A stretch of 19,891 nucleotides of DNA, taken from assembly GCA_046484285.1 (NCBI GenBank), contig JAWOBP010000224.1:1-19891 (forward strand), given 5' to 3'. The notes under the pieces are model-generated. The model was given only the letters and a program-made list of their open reading frames with translations. It was not told where the DNA came from and searched no databases. Below, piece after piece: positions 1 to 5,560 of the stretch (within the stretch, counting starts at the first letter, position 1; every line of letters begins with the position of its first letter). Position numbers and translations under genes: made by a program. Origin of the DNA: CAZHCG01 sp046484285. Its GTDB lineage: Bacteria; Myxococcota_A; Polyangia; JAAYKL01.

Positions 1-270
1 CGCGGCCGGGGCGCCCACCGGCCACAGCGAGGACGGCGGGTAGGTGCCCGGCGGCCAGTCCATCGAGGTGCGCCTGCCCATCAGCGCCGCCCGGCGAAAC
101 GCCCCGAACGTCTCGCGGTAGAGACCCGCCGCCAGCTTCTCCATCTCCAGGTGCTGGGCCTCCAGCTCGCGATCCCGGCAGAACACCTTGACCCGCGGGC
201 TGCGAGACGGATTGCGCGGGGGCTCCAGAATCTCATCGCGGTCCTCCCGGCTTGCGGCGCGCCGTCCCAT
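1..270 (-). CDS. Unrecognised protein, N-terminal 90 residues (cut by left edge)
   Basis: An open frame runs on the minus strand from an ATG at 270 to the window edge with no stop, so the C-terminus is missing. The start is very basic and charged (MGRRAASREDRDEILEPP). A helical, charged middle (roughly residues 29-70, with RDRELEAQHLEMEKL) is followed by a Pro/Gly-rich stretch containing WPPGTYPP near residue 76. I see no signal peptide or membrane segment. The tail pattern (a charged helix, then an aromatic-PPGTYPP) reminds me of small proteins found with transposases in environmental genomes, but that is a weak memory-based resemblance and not a call. Codon use looks coding (G/C in third positions). 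There is no clear Shine-Dalgarno site, so the start could differ. Existence is moderately sure; function is unknown. Confidence 0.5.
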   Translation of the reverse strand, partial: MGRRAASREDRDEILEPPRNPSRSPRVKVFCRDRELEAQHLEMEKLAAGLYRETFGAFRRAALMGRRTSMDWPPGTYPPSSLWPVGAPAA

Positions 271-460
271 TTCGGCGCTGCTCACAGTAGATATCGGCCG
301 CTGGGCCCCGCCGGTTGCATTTTTTTGAAAACCCCAACGATCCCAACGCGATCCGTTCAGGGGGTAAGGGCGTAGTGGGGGACGAACCGCCCCTCAGCCG
401 GGAGTGATCGCCGGAATGTGACAATCTTCTTACGCGAACGCTCCGGTGGCCAGGCCTCAG

Positions 461-751
461 CTATTTCTTGAACTCGTCCGCTGCGTCACTGAAAGTAGAC
501 TTCATCGACTCCCATGCGGAGTCCGCACCGTCCTTGATCGACTCCCACGCGTCTTCACTTGCGCCCGCGATTTCAGCAAGCTTTGTCTTCCCCTCCTCAA
601 TCCTGCCTTCCAGTGCTTCGATCTCCTTGCCGAGCTCCAGCTGTGCGTCGGCACTGGCTCCAGAGGCCGTTGCCTCGAGCTTGTCCAATTCTGCTTTCCA
701 TTCGTCCAACTGGGCCTGAATCTTTTGTTGATACAGTTCTTTCTCGCTCAT
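461..751 (-). CDS. Small coiled-coil protein, unknown role
   Basis: A 96-residue, mostly helical, highly charged protein. Residues 1-60 have heptad-like spacing of Leu/Ile/Ala with Glu/Lys/Gln (QLDEWKAELDKLEA, then EIEALEGRIEEGKTKLAE), which reads as a coiled coil. Residues 65-95 carry two similar amphipathic units, EDAWESIKDGAD and DSAWESMKSTFSDA, an internal repeat. It has no signal peptide, Cys or membrane segment. The Trp/Ala-rich repeated helices recall small stress-type helical proteins, but no family is certain. The start is well supported by AGGAG a few bases upstream of the ATG. It lies 13 bases downstream of the LapA-domain gene and very probably shares its transcript, suggesting a job at or near the membrane. 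Confidence 0.8.
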   Translation of the reverse strand: MSEKELYQQKIQAQLDEWKAELDKLEATASGASADAQLELGKEIEALEGRIEEGKTKLAEIAGASEDAWESIKDGADSAWESMKSTFSDAADEFKK

Positions 752-764
752 GGCGTTCTCCTAT

Positions 765-977
765 TCACCGTTTTGGTTTTGCGCCACGCTTCACCAAAAG
801 CGCGACTGTAATTCCCGCAACAAAACCTGCCGCTGCGGTCAGGAACAGCAGGACAATGCCTGGCACTTCCCCGGTCAGCCAAAGAAAACTAACTTGCCAG
901 GACGCTCGATTCTGGAGCACAACTGCCGTCAAAACAGAGACCAGCACCAGAAGCAGCACCAGCTTTGTTGTTTTCAT
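765..977 (-). CDS. LapA-domain (DUF1049) small inner-membrane protein
   Basis: A 70-residue protein with two hydrophobic segments, about residues 5-22 and 40-63, separated by a short polar loop and ending in a basic tail (VKRGAKPKR). The pattern of first helix, LQNR, a short beta-like stretch (VSFLWL), Pro and second helix with repeated Gly matches the LapA/YciS family. In E. coli members of that family work in lipopolysaccharide assembly at the inner membrane together with LapB. The basic C-terminus suggests a cytoplasmic end. The start has AGGAG five bases upstream of the ATG. A TTGACA element lies about 95 bases upstream. It is followed after 13 bases by the coiled-coil gene. The family call is fairly secure; a role in LPS control here is inference because no lapB is in view. 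Confidence 0.8.
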   Translation of the reverse strand: MKTTKLVLLLVLVSVLTAVVLQNRASWQVSFLWLTGEVPGIVLLFLTAAAGFVAGITVALLVKRGAKPKR

Positions 978-1045
978 CTTTGCTCCTTCAATCCAGGGTT
1001 TTCACGCCCCTCGAGACGGTCGAGCGCAGCAAACTCGGGCTAGAG

Positions 1046-1075
1046 ATATTCTGAGAGGCATTTCGAGCTTGTCAA
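1046..1075 (-). promoter_or_regulatory. Candidate sigma70 promoter for the LapA/coiled-coil unit
   Basis: On the minus strand a perfect TTGACA (1070-1075) is followed after 18 bases by GAATAT (1046-1051), a weak -10 match of three of six bases. It points at the LapA-domain gene, leaving a leader of about 60 bases that ends in AGGAG. The -35 is convincing and the -10 less so. Confidence 0.45.
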
Positions 1076-1219
1076 TTTCACGGACGGTCTGATCCGTGCA
1101 GTCCCTTGGCGGCCGGGGAGCCGGCGGGGTCCATGCCCCACCGGATCCAGTTCGGCCCGGGCAGATCACGCCCCGAAGGGGCTGCCCCACCGAAGCCTCG
1201 GCGAAGGCGGGCCTCGTGG

Positions 1220-1240
1220 CCGCGGGGTTCATCCCCGCGG
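1220..1240. repeat. Perfect inverted repeat, 8-bp stem
   Basis: CCGCGGGG (1220-1227), a 5-base loop TTCAT, then CCCCGCGG (1233-1240). The stem is perfect and very GC-rich with no T-run after it, so it looks like one unit of a dispersed intergenic palindrome rather than a terminator. Confidence 0.65.
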
Positions 1241-1268
1241 GACAGCGCCAAAGGCCGAGCTCGCCGAG

Positions 1269-1302
1269 CATGGATCTTTGCCTGCGCGGGGACGACGAAA
1301 TG
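1269..1302 (-). repeat. Copy of the widespread 'VIPAQAG'-type intergenic repeat
   Basis: Read on the minus strand this stretch resembles the very common proteobacterial intergenic element that translates as VIPAQAGIH. Here the corresponding frame gives VVPAQAKIHA. The core is TCGTCCCCGCGCAGGCAAAG. It is an imperfect palindrome around the GCGC centre. The identification is from memory of this repeat class, and genome-wide copy number would confirm it. Confidence 0.55.
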
Positions 1303-1331
1303 TGCACGGGCCGCTGGACCGGCTTTGCCTA

Positions 1332-1369
1332 GGGGCGACGCCTGCGTCGCCCTGATCCTGCGTCGCCCC
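1332..1369. repeat. Nested palindrome and 16-base-period direct repeat
   Basis: GGGCGACGC (1333-1341), two bases, then GCGTCGCCC (1344-1352) form a perfect 9-bp inverted repeat. CCTGCGTCGCCC occurs at 1341-1352 and again at 1357-1368. The left arm GGGGCGACGC (1332-1341) can therefore pair with either copy, including a 10-bp perfect match to 1360-1369. Similar GGGCGACGC palindromes are common dispersed repeats in bacteria. Confidence 0.65.
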
Positions 1370-1521
1370 GACGACCGCCGGTCCCCAACCCGGCCGTCCG
1401 CCCTGGCGGAACTTCGATGACCTCGAAGCCTCCGATGCGTGGTCCTCCACGTCGTCGTGGCTCGGCTCTGTCGGCAAGGGATCGAAAGGGCCGGCTCCAA
1501 AGGGGGCAGCCCTCGATCGGC

Positions 1522-2475
1522 TCAGATCGGGCGCATGATGTAGGGCATGAAGGTCAGGGCGAACAGGGCCAGGCAGAGGTAGCCCGTCGCGCGGCGGCCC
1601 GGCGAGAGGTGCTCGTCGTCGGTGGGCGGATGGCGCATCATGCGCTTTTTCAGCAGCCACAGCAGCCCGCCCCAGAAGATCCAGTTGAGCCCCACCAGCG
1701 CTTCGGCGACCAGCGCCTCCCCGCGCAGACCCTCGCGCCAGGCGCCGAGCCCGAAGTAGCCCATCACCCCCGCTCCCATCAGGAACAGCGCGGCGTGGAA
1801 GGCGCGCGAGGCGTGCCGGTGGCGCTCGCCGAGCAGCGCGTACGAGATGTGGCCGCCGTCGAGCTGGCCGATCGGCATCAGGTTGATCATCGTGACCAGC
1901 AGCCCCAGCCAGCCGGCCCAGGCCAGCGGAGAGCGGTCGAGGTAGACGTCCTGCCCTTCGGGAATCGGGCCGACCGCCGCCCACTTGGCCGCCATGTAGA
2001 GCAGCGACTGGCCCTCCATCCAGCCGCCCTCCGGGATCGGCCCCACCGGGCAGCGCGCCAGCCCGACCAGCAGCACCGGCAGCGCGACCGCGATCCCGGC
2101 CAGCGGGCCGGCCGCGCCCACGTCCATCAACGCGTTGCGCGAGCGGATCCGATCCCGCATCAGGATCAGCGCGCCGAGGGTGCCGATCGGAACCAGGAAA
2201 GGCGGAACCGGAATGAAAAACGGTAGCGAGGCGTCGACCCGGTTGCGCCGCGCCATGATGTAGTGGCCCGCCTCGTGGCAGATCAGGATCCCCATCAGCG
2301 CCGCCATGAACTGCAACCCGTTGGAGACCGCCCCGGACCAGCTTCGCGCCGAAAGGAACAGCGCTCCGCCGAAGAAGGTGGTCACCAGCGTGGCGGCCAG
2401 CAGCAGGGCGTTGACCCAGCGCGGCGGGTGGCCCCTCTTTTTCGCCGGCCGGGCGGCGGACCTCTCCTCAGACAT
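1522..2475 (-). CDS. M50 family (site-2 type) membrane zinc metalloprotease
   Basis: A 317-residue multi-pass membrane protein. The zinc-binding HEAGH motif is at residues 67-71 (His67 and His71 as ligands, Glu68 as catalytic base) within a membrane helix. The second conserved motif, NLMPIGQLDGGH, is at 198-209 with Asp206 as the third ligand. Other hydrophobic helices lie near 22-45, 52-75, 115-140, 185-205, 225-245 and 295-315. This family cuts membrane-embedded substrates, as in the release of anti-sigma factors. The basic N-terminal 20 residues look cytoplasmic. I see no PDZ insert, so it is not RseP-like and is closer to the compact SREBP-protease-like group. The start overlaps the end of the FliH/SctL-like gene by 8 bases, with GAGGGA upstream inside that gene. 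It is the last gene of the five-gene unit. The substrate is unknown. Confidence 0.9.
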   Translation of the reverse strand: MSEERSAARPAKKRGHPPRWVNALLLAATLVTTFFGGALFLSARSWSGAVSNGLQFMAALMGILICHEAGHYIMARRNRVDASLPFFIPVPPFLVPIGTLGALILMRDRIRSRNALMDVGAAGPLAGIAVALPVLLVGLARCPVGPIPEGGWMEGQSLLYMAAKWAAVGPIPEGQDVYLDRSPLAWAGWLGLLVTMINLMPIGQLDGGHISYALLGERHRHASRAFHAALFLMGAGVMGYFGLGAWREGLRGEALVAEALVGLNWIFWGGLLWLLKKRMMRHPPTDDEHLSPGRRATGYLCLALFALTFMPYIMRPI

Positions 2476-2926
2476 CCGAATTCCCTCTCGACGCCTCGTC
2501 CAGAGCGCCGAACAACGCCTCGAGCGTGGCGTCCACGCTCGCGCCCTCGGCCTCGAGGCGGCACCCGCCCCGCCCGACCGCCTCGTCCTCGATCACCTCG
2601 CAGCCGGCCTCGCGGGCGATCCGGTCCGCGCCGCCCGCCCCGCGATCCAGGGGATTGACTCGCAACGCCAGCGGCGGAACGTCGCCCAGCAGCTCCACGG
2701 CGCGGCGGTAGCTCCGCTCGAGCCGCCGCGGATCAGCCTCGACCGCCTCGCCGATCATCTCCTCGGCCAACAGCCCGGCCAGCTCCAGGATCCGTTCCCG
2801 CTCCCGTTCGTGCAACGCCGCCAGCCTCTCCCGGTCGGCCAGGATCCGCTCCGCGTCGCGCTGCCCCTCGCGCCCCGGCGGGTCCGGGCGCCGCGCCAGC
2901 TCCGAGCTCTTGATCACCCGCCCCAT
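2468..2926 (-). CDS. FliH/SctL-like (flagellar or type III stator) family protein
   Basis: A 152-residue protein. Residues 1-20 are polar and Pro-rich. Residues 20-60 form a charged helix with many Glu/Arg, probably a coiled coil. The rest follows the FliH/SctL/V-ATPase E-subunit pattern: LAEEMIGEAVEADPRRL (53-69), a strand LALRVNPLD (86-94), a second strand CEVIEDEAVGRGGCRLEAEG (109-128), then the final helix VDATLEALFGALDE. FliH and SctL bind and restrain the export ATPase (FliI/SctN) at flagellar or type III secretion machines. It starts 4 bases after the upstream unknown gene, with GGGAG before the ATG, and its 3' end overlaps the M50 protease gene by 8 bases. No other flagellar or secretion gene is in this window, which is odd. 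The family call is from fold pattern, not a search. Confidence 0.65.
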   Translation of the reverse strand: MGRVIKSSELARRPDPPGREGQRDAERILADRERLAALHERERERILELAGLLAEEMIGEAVEADPRRLERSYRRAVELLGDVPPLALRVNPLDRGAGGADRIAREAGCEVIEDEAVGRGGCRLEAEGASVDATLEALFGALDEASRGNSDV

Positions 2927-2930
2927 CGCC

Positions 2931-3500
2931 TCAGCTCCCTTGCTCCTCGCGCTCGGCCGAGAGCCTTTCGATCGCGGCTCTCAGCTCGCGCCTGATCCGG
3001 CTCGGGTCGCCCGGCGCGGAGCGAGCCTGGGCCAGCCGCGAGGTGCGCTCCAGCATCTCGGAATCGTCGCCTCCCAGCCGCGCGCCGACGGCCCGCACGG
3101 CGTCCGGGCTGCGACACAGCGCCAGGCCCAGCGCGGCCAGGGCGCGGGTGCGCGGATCGCCGCCGTCGTCGCCGCGGCCCAGCGCCGCCCCGATGTCTCC
3201 GCGCGAAATTCTCCGGCCCGCGGCCTCGAGCGGAACCTCGCCGCTCAGCACCGGCTCGCTCCAGGACGGCGGCGCGGTGGCAGGCTGCTCGGACATCGCC
3301 GCGGCCACGGCCGCCGAGAACCGCGGGGAGCCGGCCAGATCCTCGAGCGCGGACAGCACCTGGTCGGCCGCGGCCGCCGTGTCGGCGGACAGCACGTGCC
3401 AGCGCCCGCTTTCGGCACGCCGGCCCCGCGCCGCGGCCAAGGCGGCCAGCCCCAGGATCCTGCCGCCCCGCGCCAGCAGCCTGGAGTAGTCTTCGCTCAT
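2931..3500 (-). CDS. Unknown Ala/Arg-rich protein between DUF3343 and FliH-like genes
   Basis: A 189-residue, soluble-looking, largely helical protein beginning MSEDYSRLLARGGR. No signal peptide, membrane segment or metal motif is visible, and I recognise no family. Residues 1-75 and 130-185 look helical; the middle (about 75-115) is Pro/Ser/Gly-rich and probably a linker. The start is well supported: ATG overlaps the DUF3343 stop as ATGA, with GGAG five bases upstream. The stop is 4 bases before the FliH/SctL-like gene. In type III secretion clusters the gene before sctL is often sctK, a sorting-platform partner, so a partner of the FliH-like protein is one idea. I see no sequence proof of that. 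Confidence 0.7.
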   Translation of the reverse strand: MSEDYSRLLARGGRILGLAALAAARGRRAESGRWHVLSADTAAAADQVLSALEDLAGSPRFSAAVAAAMSEQPATAPPSWSEPVLSGEVPLEAAGRRISRGDIGAALGRGDDGGDPRTRALAALGLALCRSPDAVRAVGARLGGDDSEMLERTSRLAQARSAPGDPSRIRRELRAAIERLSAEREEQGS

Positions 3501-3721
3501 GCGATCTCCTCGCGCCGCGGCGCGTCGGCCACTCGGTGCGCGACCCCGGCCAGCGCCCGCTCGGCCGCGGGCAGACGGACGTTCTCCACTCCGATGCACA
3601 TTCCGCACTCGCGCGAGATATGCTGCGGGGTGGGCAGCAGCTCGCAGGGGACGCCGGCGGCGAGCAACAGCTGCTCGGCGCGCATCACCCGGTGCACGTT
3701 CTCGAAAAGCAGCAGCTTCAT
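3497..3721 (-). CDS. DUF3343 (putative Se/S carrier-like) small protein
   Basis: A 74-residue protein starting MKLLLFENVHRVMRAEQLL and continuing AAGVPCELLPTP with CGMCIG in the middle. This matches DUF3343: a beta-alpha unit with a conserved F-x-N/S-H/T-x-x-x-x-x-A-E start, then a P-x-P-x-x-I-S-x-x-CG-x-C/A segment. Cys26, Cys39 and Cys42 are candidates for carrying sulfur or selenium. From literature I recall that DUF3343 genes sit beside class V aminotransferases in selenium-dependent molybdenum hydroxylase regions, which fits this locus. The ATG overlaps the stop of the aminotransferase gene (ATGA) and its own stop overlaps the next start (ATGA), so the three genes are translationally coupled. 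The biochemical role is unproven in general. Confidence 0.8.
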   Translation of the reverse strand: MKLLLFENVHRVMRAEQLLLAAGVPCELLPTPQHISRECGMCIGVENVRLPAAERALAGVAHRVADAPRREEIA

Positions 3722-4869
3722 CTCCCTTTCACGATCCGGCTCACGGCGTCCACCAGCAGATCGACGCTCCTGGAGGTCTGAAAACGGCCGAACCCGACCC
3801 GCACGGTGCCGCCCCGCTCGAAGGTGCCCAGCCAGCGGTGGGCCGACGGCGAGCAGTGCAGCCCGGCGCGCACCGCGATCCGGCCCTCGGCGAACAGCCG
3901 CCCCGCCACTCGGCCCGGATCCATCCCCTCCACCTCGAAAGAGAACAGGCTGGTGCGCCGCTCCGGATCGGCCGCGGCATGGATCGCCACGCCAGGTAGC
4001 TCGCCCAGCCGCTCGATCGCCTCGCGCGCCAGCCCGATCGCCTCGCCCGGGCCGTGTTGCTCGCCAAATTCCAAGGCGGCGTCCAGGCCCGCGATCCCGG
4101 CCAGGTTGGGCGTTCCGCTCTCCAGCGAGTCCGGCATGGCTGTCGGCTGCTCGATGCTCTCGGAGCGGCTGCCGGTCCCGCCGGGCAGCAGCGTCGGCAG
4201 CTCCAGGCCGGGACGGACCCACAGCGCGCCGGTGCCGCTCGGGCCGAGCAGTCCCTTGTGACCCGAGAGCGCGACCAGGTCCAGGCCCTGCTCCTCGACG
4301 GAGAGCCGCACCTCGCCGGCGGCCTGCGCCGCGTCGACCAGCAGCGGAATCTTCCCCAGCCGGCCGGCGATCTCCTCGATCGGCTGCCGCGCGCCGTTGA
4401 CGTTCGAGACCAGCGAGACGACCGCCAGGCAGACCTCCGGGCCGGGCTCGAGTCGCTCGGGATCGACCGCGCCGTCCGGGCCGGCGGGCATCACCTCGAC
4501 GCGAACGCCGCGCCGGGCGGCCATCAGGCTCGAGGGGCGCATCACCGAGTTGTGCTCCAGCGCAGAGACCAGCACGGTTCCGCCCGGGCGCGCCAGCCCC
4601 TGGATCGCAATGTTGCAGGCGTGGGTGGCGTTGAGCGTCAGCGCCAGGCGCGAGGGATCGCCGGCGCCGATCGCGCGAGCCAGGCGCTGGCGCGTCGAGT
4701 AGACGATCCGCGAGGCCCGGGCCGCCTGGTCGTAGGCGGCGCGGCCGTAGGTTCCGCCGCAGCCGTCGATGTACTCGGCCATCGCGCGCGAGACGCACGC
4801 GGGCTTGGGAAACGACGTGGCGCCGTGGTCCAGGTAACGGGCCGTCAGCTCGGGATCGGCGTCGAACAC
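3718..4869 (-). CDS. Class V aminotransferase, cysteine desulfurase/selenocysteine lyase-like
   Basis: A 383-residue PLP enzyme. It opens with YLDHGATSFPKP (residues 12-23). It carries the PLP-stacking EHNS (His105), VDAAQAAG (Asp179 and Gln182), the Schiff-base lysine in SGHKGLLGP (Lys205), SGTPN (251-255), and a possible active-site Cys339 in RAGLHCSP. Such enzymes remove sulfur or selenium from cysteine or selenocysteine and pass it to a partner. The HGAT start and the neighbouring DUF3343 gene fit the subgroup found in selenium/molybdenum-hydroxylase loci rather than housekeeping IscS. The start is GTG at 4867-4869 with no good Shine-Dalgarno site; no later start would keep the N-terminal motif. 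It heads a five-gene operon. Substrate preference for Cys or Sec cannot be told from sequence. Confidence 0.85.
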   Translation of the reverse strand: MFDADPELTARYLDHGATSFPKPACVSRAMAEYIDGCGGTYGRAAYDQAARASRIVYSTRQRLARAIGAGDPSRLALTLNATHACNIAIQGLARPGGTVLVSALEHNSVMRPSSLMAARRGVRVEVMPAGPDGAVDPERLEPGPEVCLAVVSLVSNVNGARQPIEEIAGRLGKIPLLVDAAQAAGEVRLSVEEQGLDLVALSGHKGLLGPSGTGALWVRPGLELPTLLPGGTGSRSESIEQPTAMPDSLESGTPNLAGIAGLDAALEFGEQHGPGEAIGLAREAIERLGELPGVAIHAAADPERRTSLFSFEVEGMDPGRVAGRLFAEGRIAVRAGLHCSPSAHRWLGTFERGGTVRVGFGRFQTSRSVDLLVDAVSRIVKGR

Positions 4870-4956
4870 GCGGCGCAGCTTAAGCCGGGGCGAGCTTTTT
4901 TTCTACCGCTACCGCGCTCGACCGTCGCCAGAGTGTGAAAACGCGGCAAGCGCGGG

Positions 4957-5409
4957 TCAGTGCAGCAGGTACATCTTGACGGTGTCCTCGTGCAGCGGGG
5001 GCGGCGGCGCGGTGAACGGCGAGGGATGCGCGGCCAGCTCCTTGCGCCAGCGGATCTGCTGCAGCATCGCCGCCAGCAGCTCCTGCCGCCTGTGCTCGAC
5101 CAGGTCGCGGATCATCGTCATGTGCGGACGCGCCATCTGGTCGAAGCGCACGCCGGCGCCCACGCCGCCCGTGCCCGCGGTCTCGAAGACCACCTCGCCG
5201 GTGGCCCAGACCGAATCCGCCGCCTCGGGGATCGGAATCTCGAGCTGGATCCTGCGCGGGCCGGAGAGCTTCGAGCTGGCCGGCTTGACCGCGTAGAGCC
5301 CGGTTGAGCTGAGATTGACGATGCTGGCCGCGTAGGGACGCTCCGATACGATCTGCGTGATCAGGCGGCTTTCGGGAACCCGGATGTCTCGACGGCGATC
5401 GTGGCTCAT
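4957..5409 (-). CDS. PilZ-domain (c-di-GMP binding) protein
   Basis: A 150-residue cytosolic protein. The N-terminal RRRDIR (R6xxxR10) and NLSSTG (N32, S34, G37) are the two parts of the PilZ c-di-GMP site, [RxxxR] then [D/N]xSxxG. Beta strands follow through about residue 90 (RIQLEIPIP, WATGEVVFE, GVGAGVRFDQM), completing the barrel. The C-terminal 60 residues are helical (MTMIRDLVEHRRQELLAAMLQQIRW) and then Pro-rich. It is a single-domain receptor with a helical tail that could bind a partner. The start has GGAGG five bases before the ATG, and a good sigma70 promoter lies just upstream. It is transcribed alone, divergently from the lipoprotein gene. The partner process is unknown. Confidence 0.88.
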   Translation of the reverse strand: MSHDRRRDIRVPESRLITQIVSERPYAASIVNLSSTGLYAVKPASSKLSGPRRIQLEIPIPEAADSVWATGEVVFETAGTGGVGAGVRFDQMARPHMTMIRDLVEHRRQELLAAMLQQIRWRKELAAHPSPFTAPPPPLHEDTVKMYLLH

Positions 5410-5439
5410 TGTGTCCTCCTTTTACCTACATTTGATGAC

Positions 5440-5468
5440 AAAGTAGTCAGAAAGGTTACAACAGTCAA
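5440..5468 (-). promoter_or_regulatory. Sigma70-type promoter of the PilZ gene
   Basis: On the minus strand TTGACT (5463-5468), 17 bases, then TACTTT (5440-5445). This gives five of six and four of six matches at ideal spacing. The predicted start near 5433 gives a leader of about 24 bases containing GGAGG. The region is unusually AT-rich for this genome. Confidence 0.7.
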
Positions 5469-5480
5469 GTTTTTGGAGAG

Positions 5481-5494
5481 GGAGCACGTGCTCC
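5481..5494. promoter_or_regulatory. Perfect 14-bp palindrome, candidate operator
   Basis: GGAGCACGTGCTCC is fully self-complementary with a CACGTG core. It lies between the divergent PilZ and lipoprotein genes, centred 30 bases upstream of the lipoprotein -10 element and just upstream of the PilZ -35. A dimeric regulator could bind here. There is no T-run, so a terminator is unlikely. Confidence 0.5.
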
Positions 5495-5511
5495 ACGCAT
5501 ACCGGCGGTTA

Positions 5512-5520
5512 TGCTATATT
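5512..5520 (+). promoter_or_regulatory. Extended -10 promoter of the lipoprotein gene
   Basis: TGC directly followed by TATATT is an extended -10 (TGnTATAAT with one mismatch). No good -35 is present at 17 bases, which is usual for extended -10 promoters or for ones helped by an activator at the upstream palindrome. The predicted leader is about 34 bases and includes GAGGTGAGAG before the ATG. Confidence 0.55.
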
Positions 5521-5560
5521 CGTTTTCAAATGGCCAAATCCGAACGGAAGAGGTGAGAGT

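Larger units (their letters stand above)
978..1521. other. Gene-free 544-base gap
   Basis: No believable gene lies here: frames are open only because of high GC and they overlap on both strands. The gap holds the promoter of the LapA unit at its left end. From about 1165 to 1480 it holds a crowded set of short inverted repeats, some listed separately. Others are TCCGCC-CT-GGCGGA near 1399, TTCGA-TGACC-TCGAA just after it, and CCACG-TCGT-CGTGG near 1447. None ends in a T-run, so none is a classical terminator. Confidence 0.6.

Noticed and set aside
233..424. 63-codon minus-strand open frame across the upstream end of the edge gene
   Set aside because: It overlaps the better-supported frame starting at 270 and has no ribosome site or recognisable content.
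4870..4956. Promoter or terminator between the PilZ and aminotransferase genes
   Set aside because: A short CGCG stem followed by TTTT and a TAGAAA hexamer are present on the minus strand, but the stem is only 4 bp and no -35 lies at a fitting distance.
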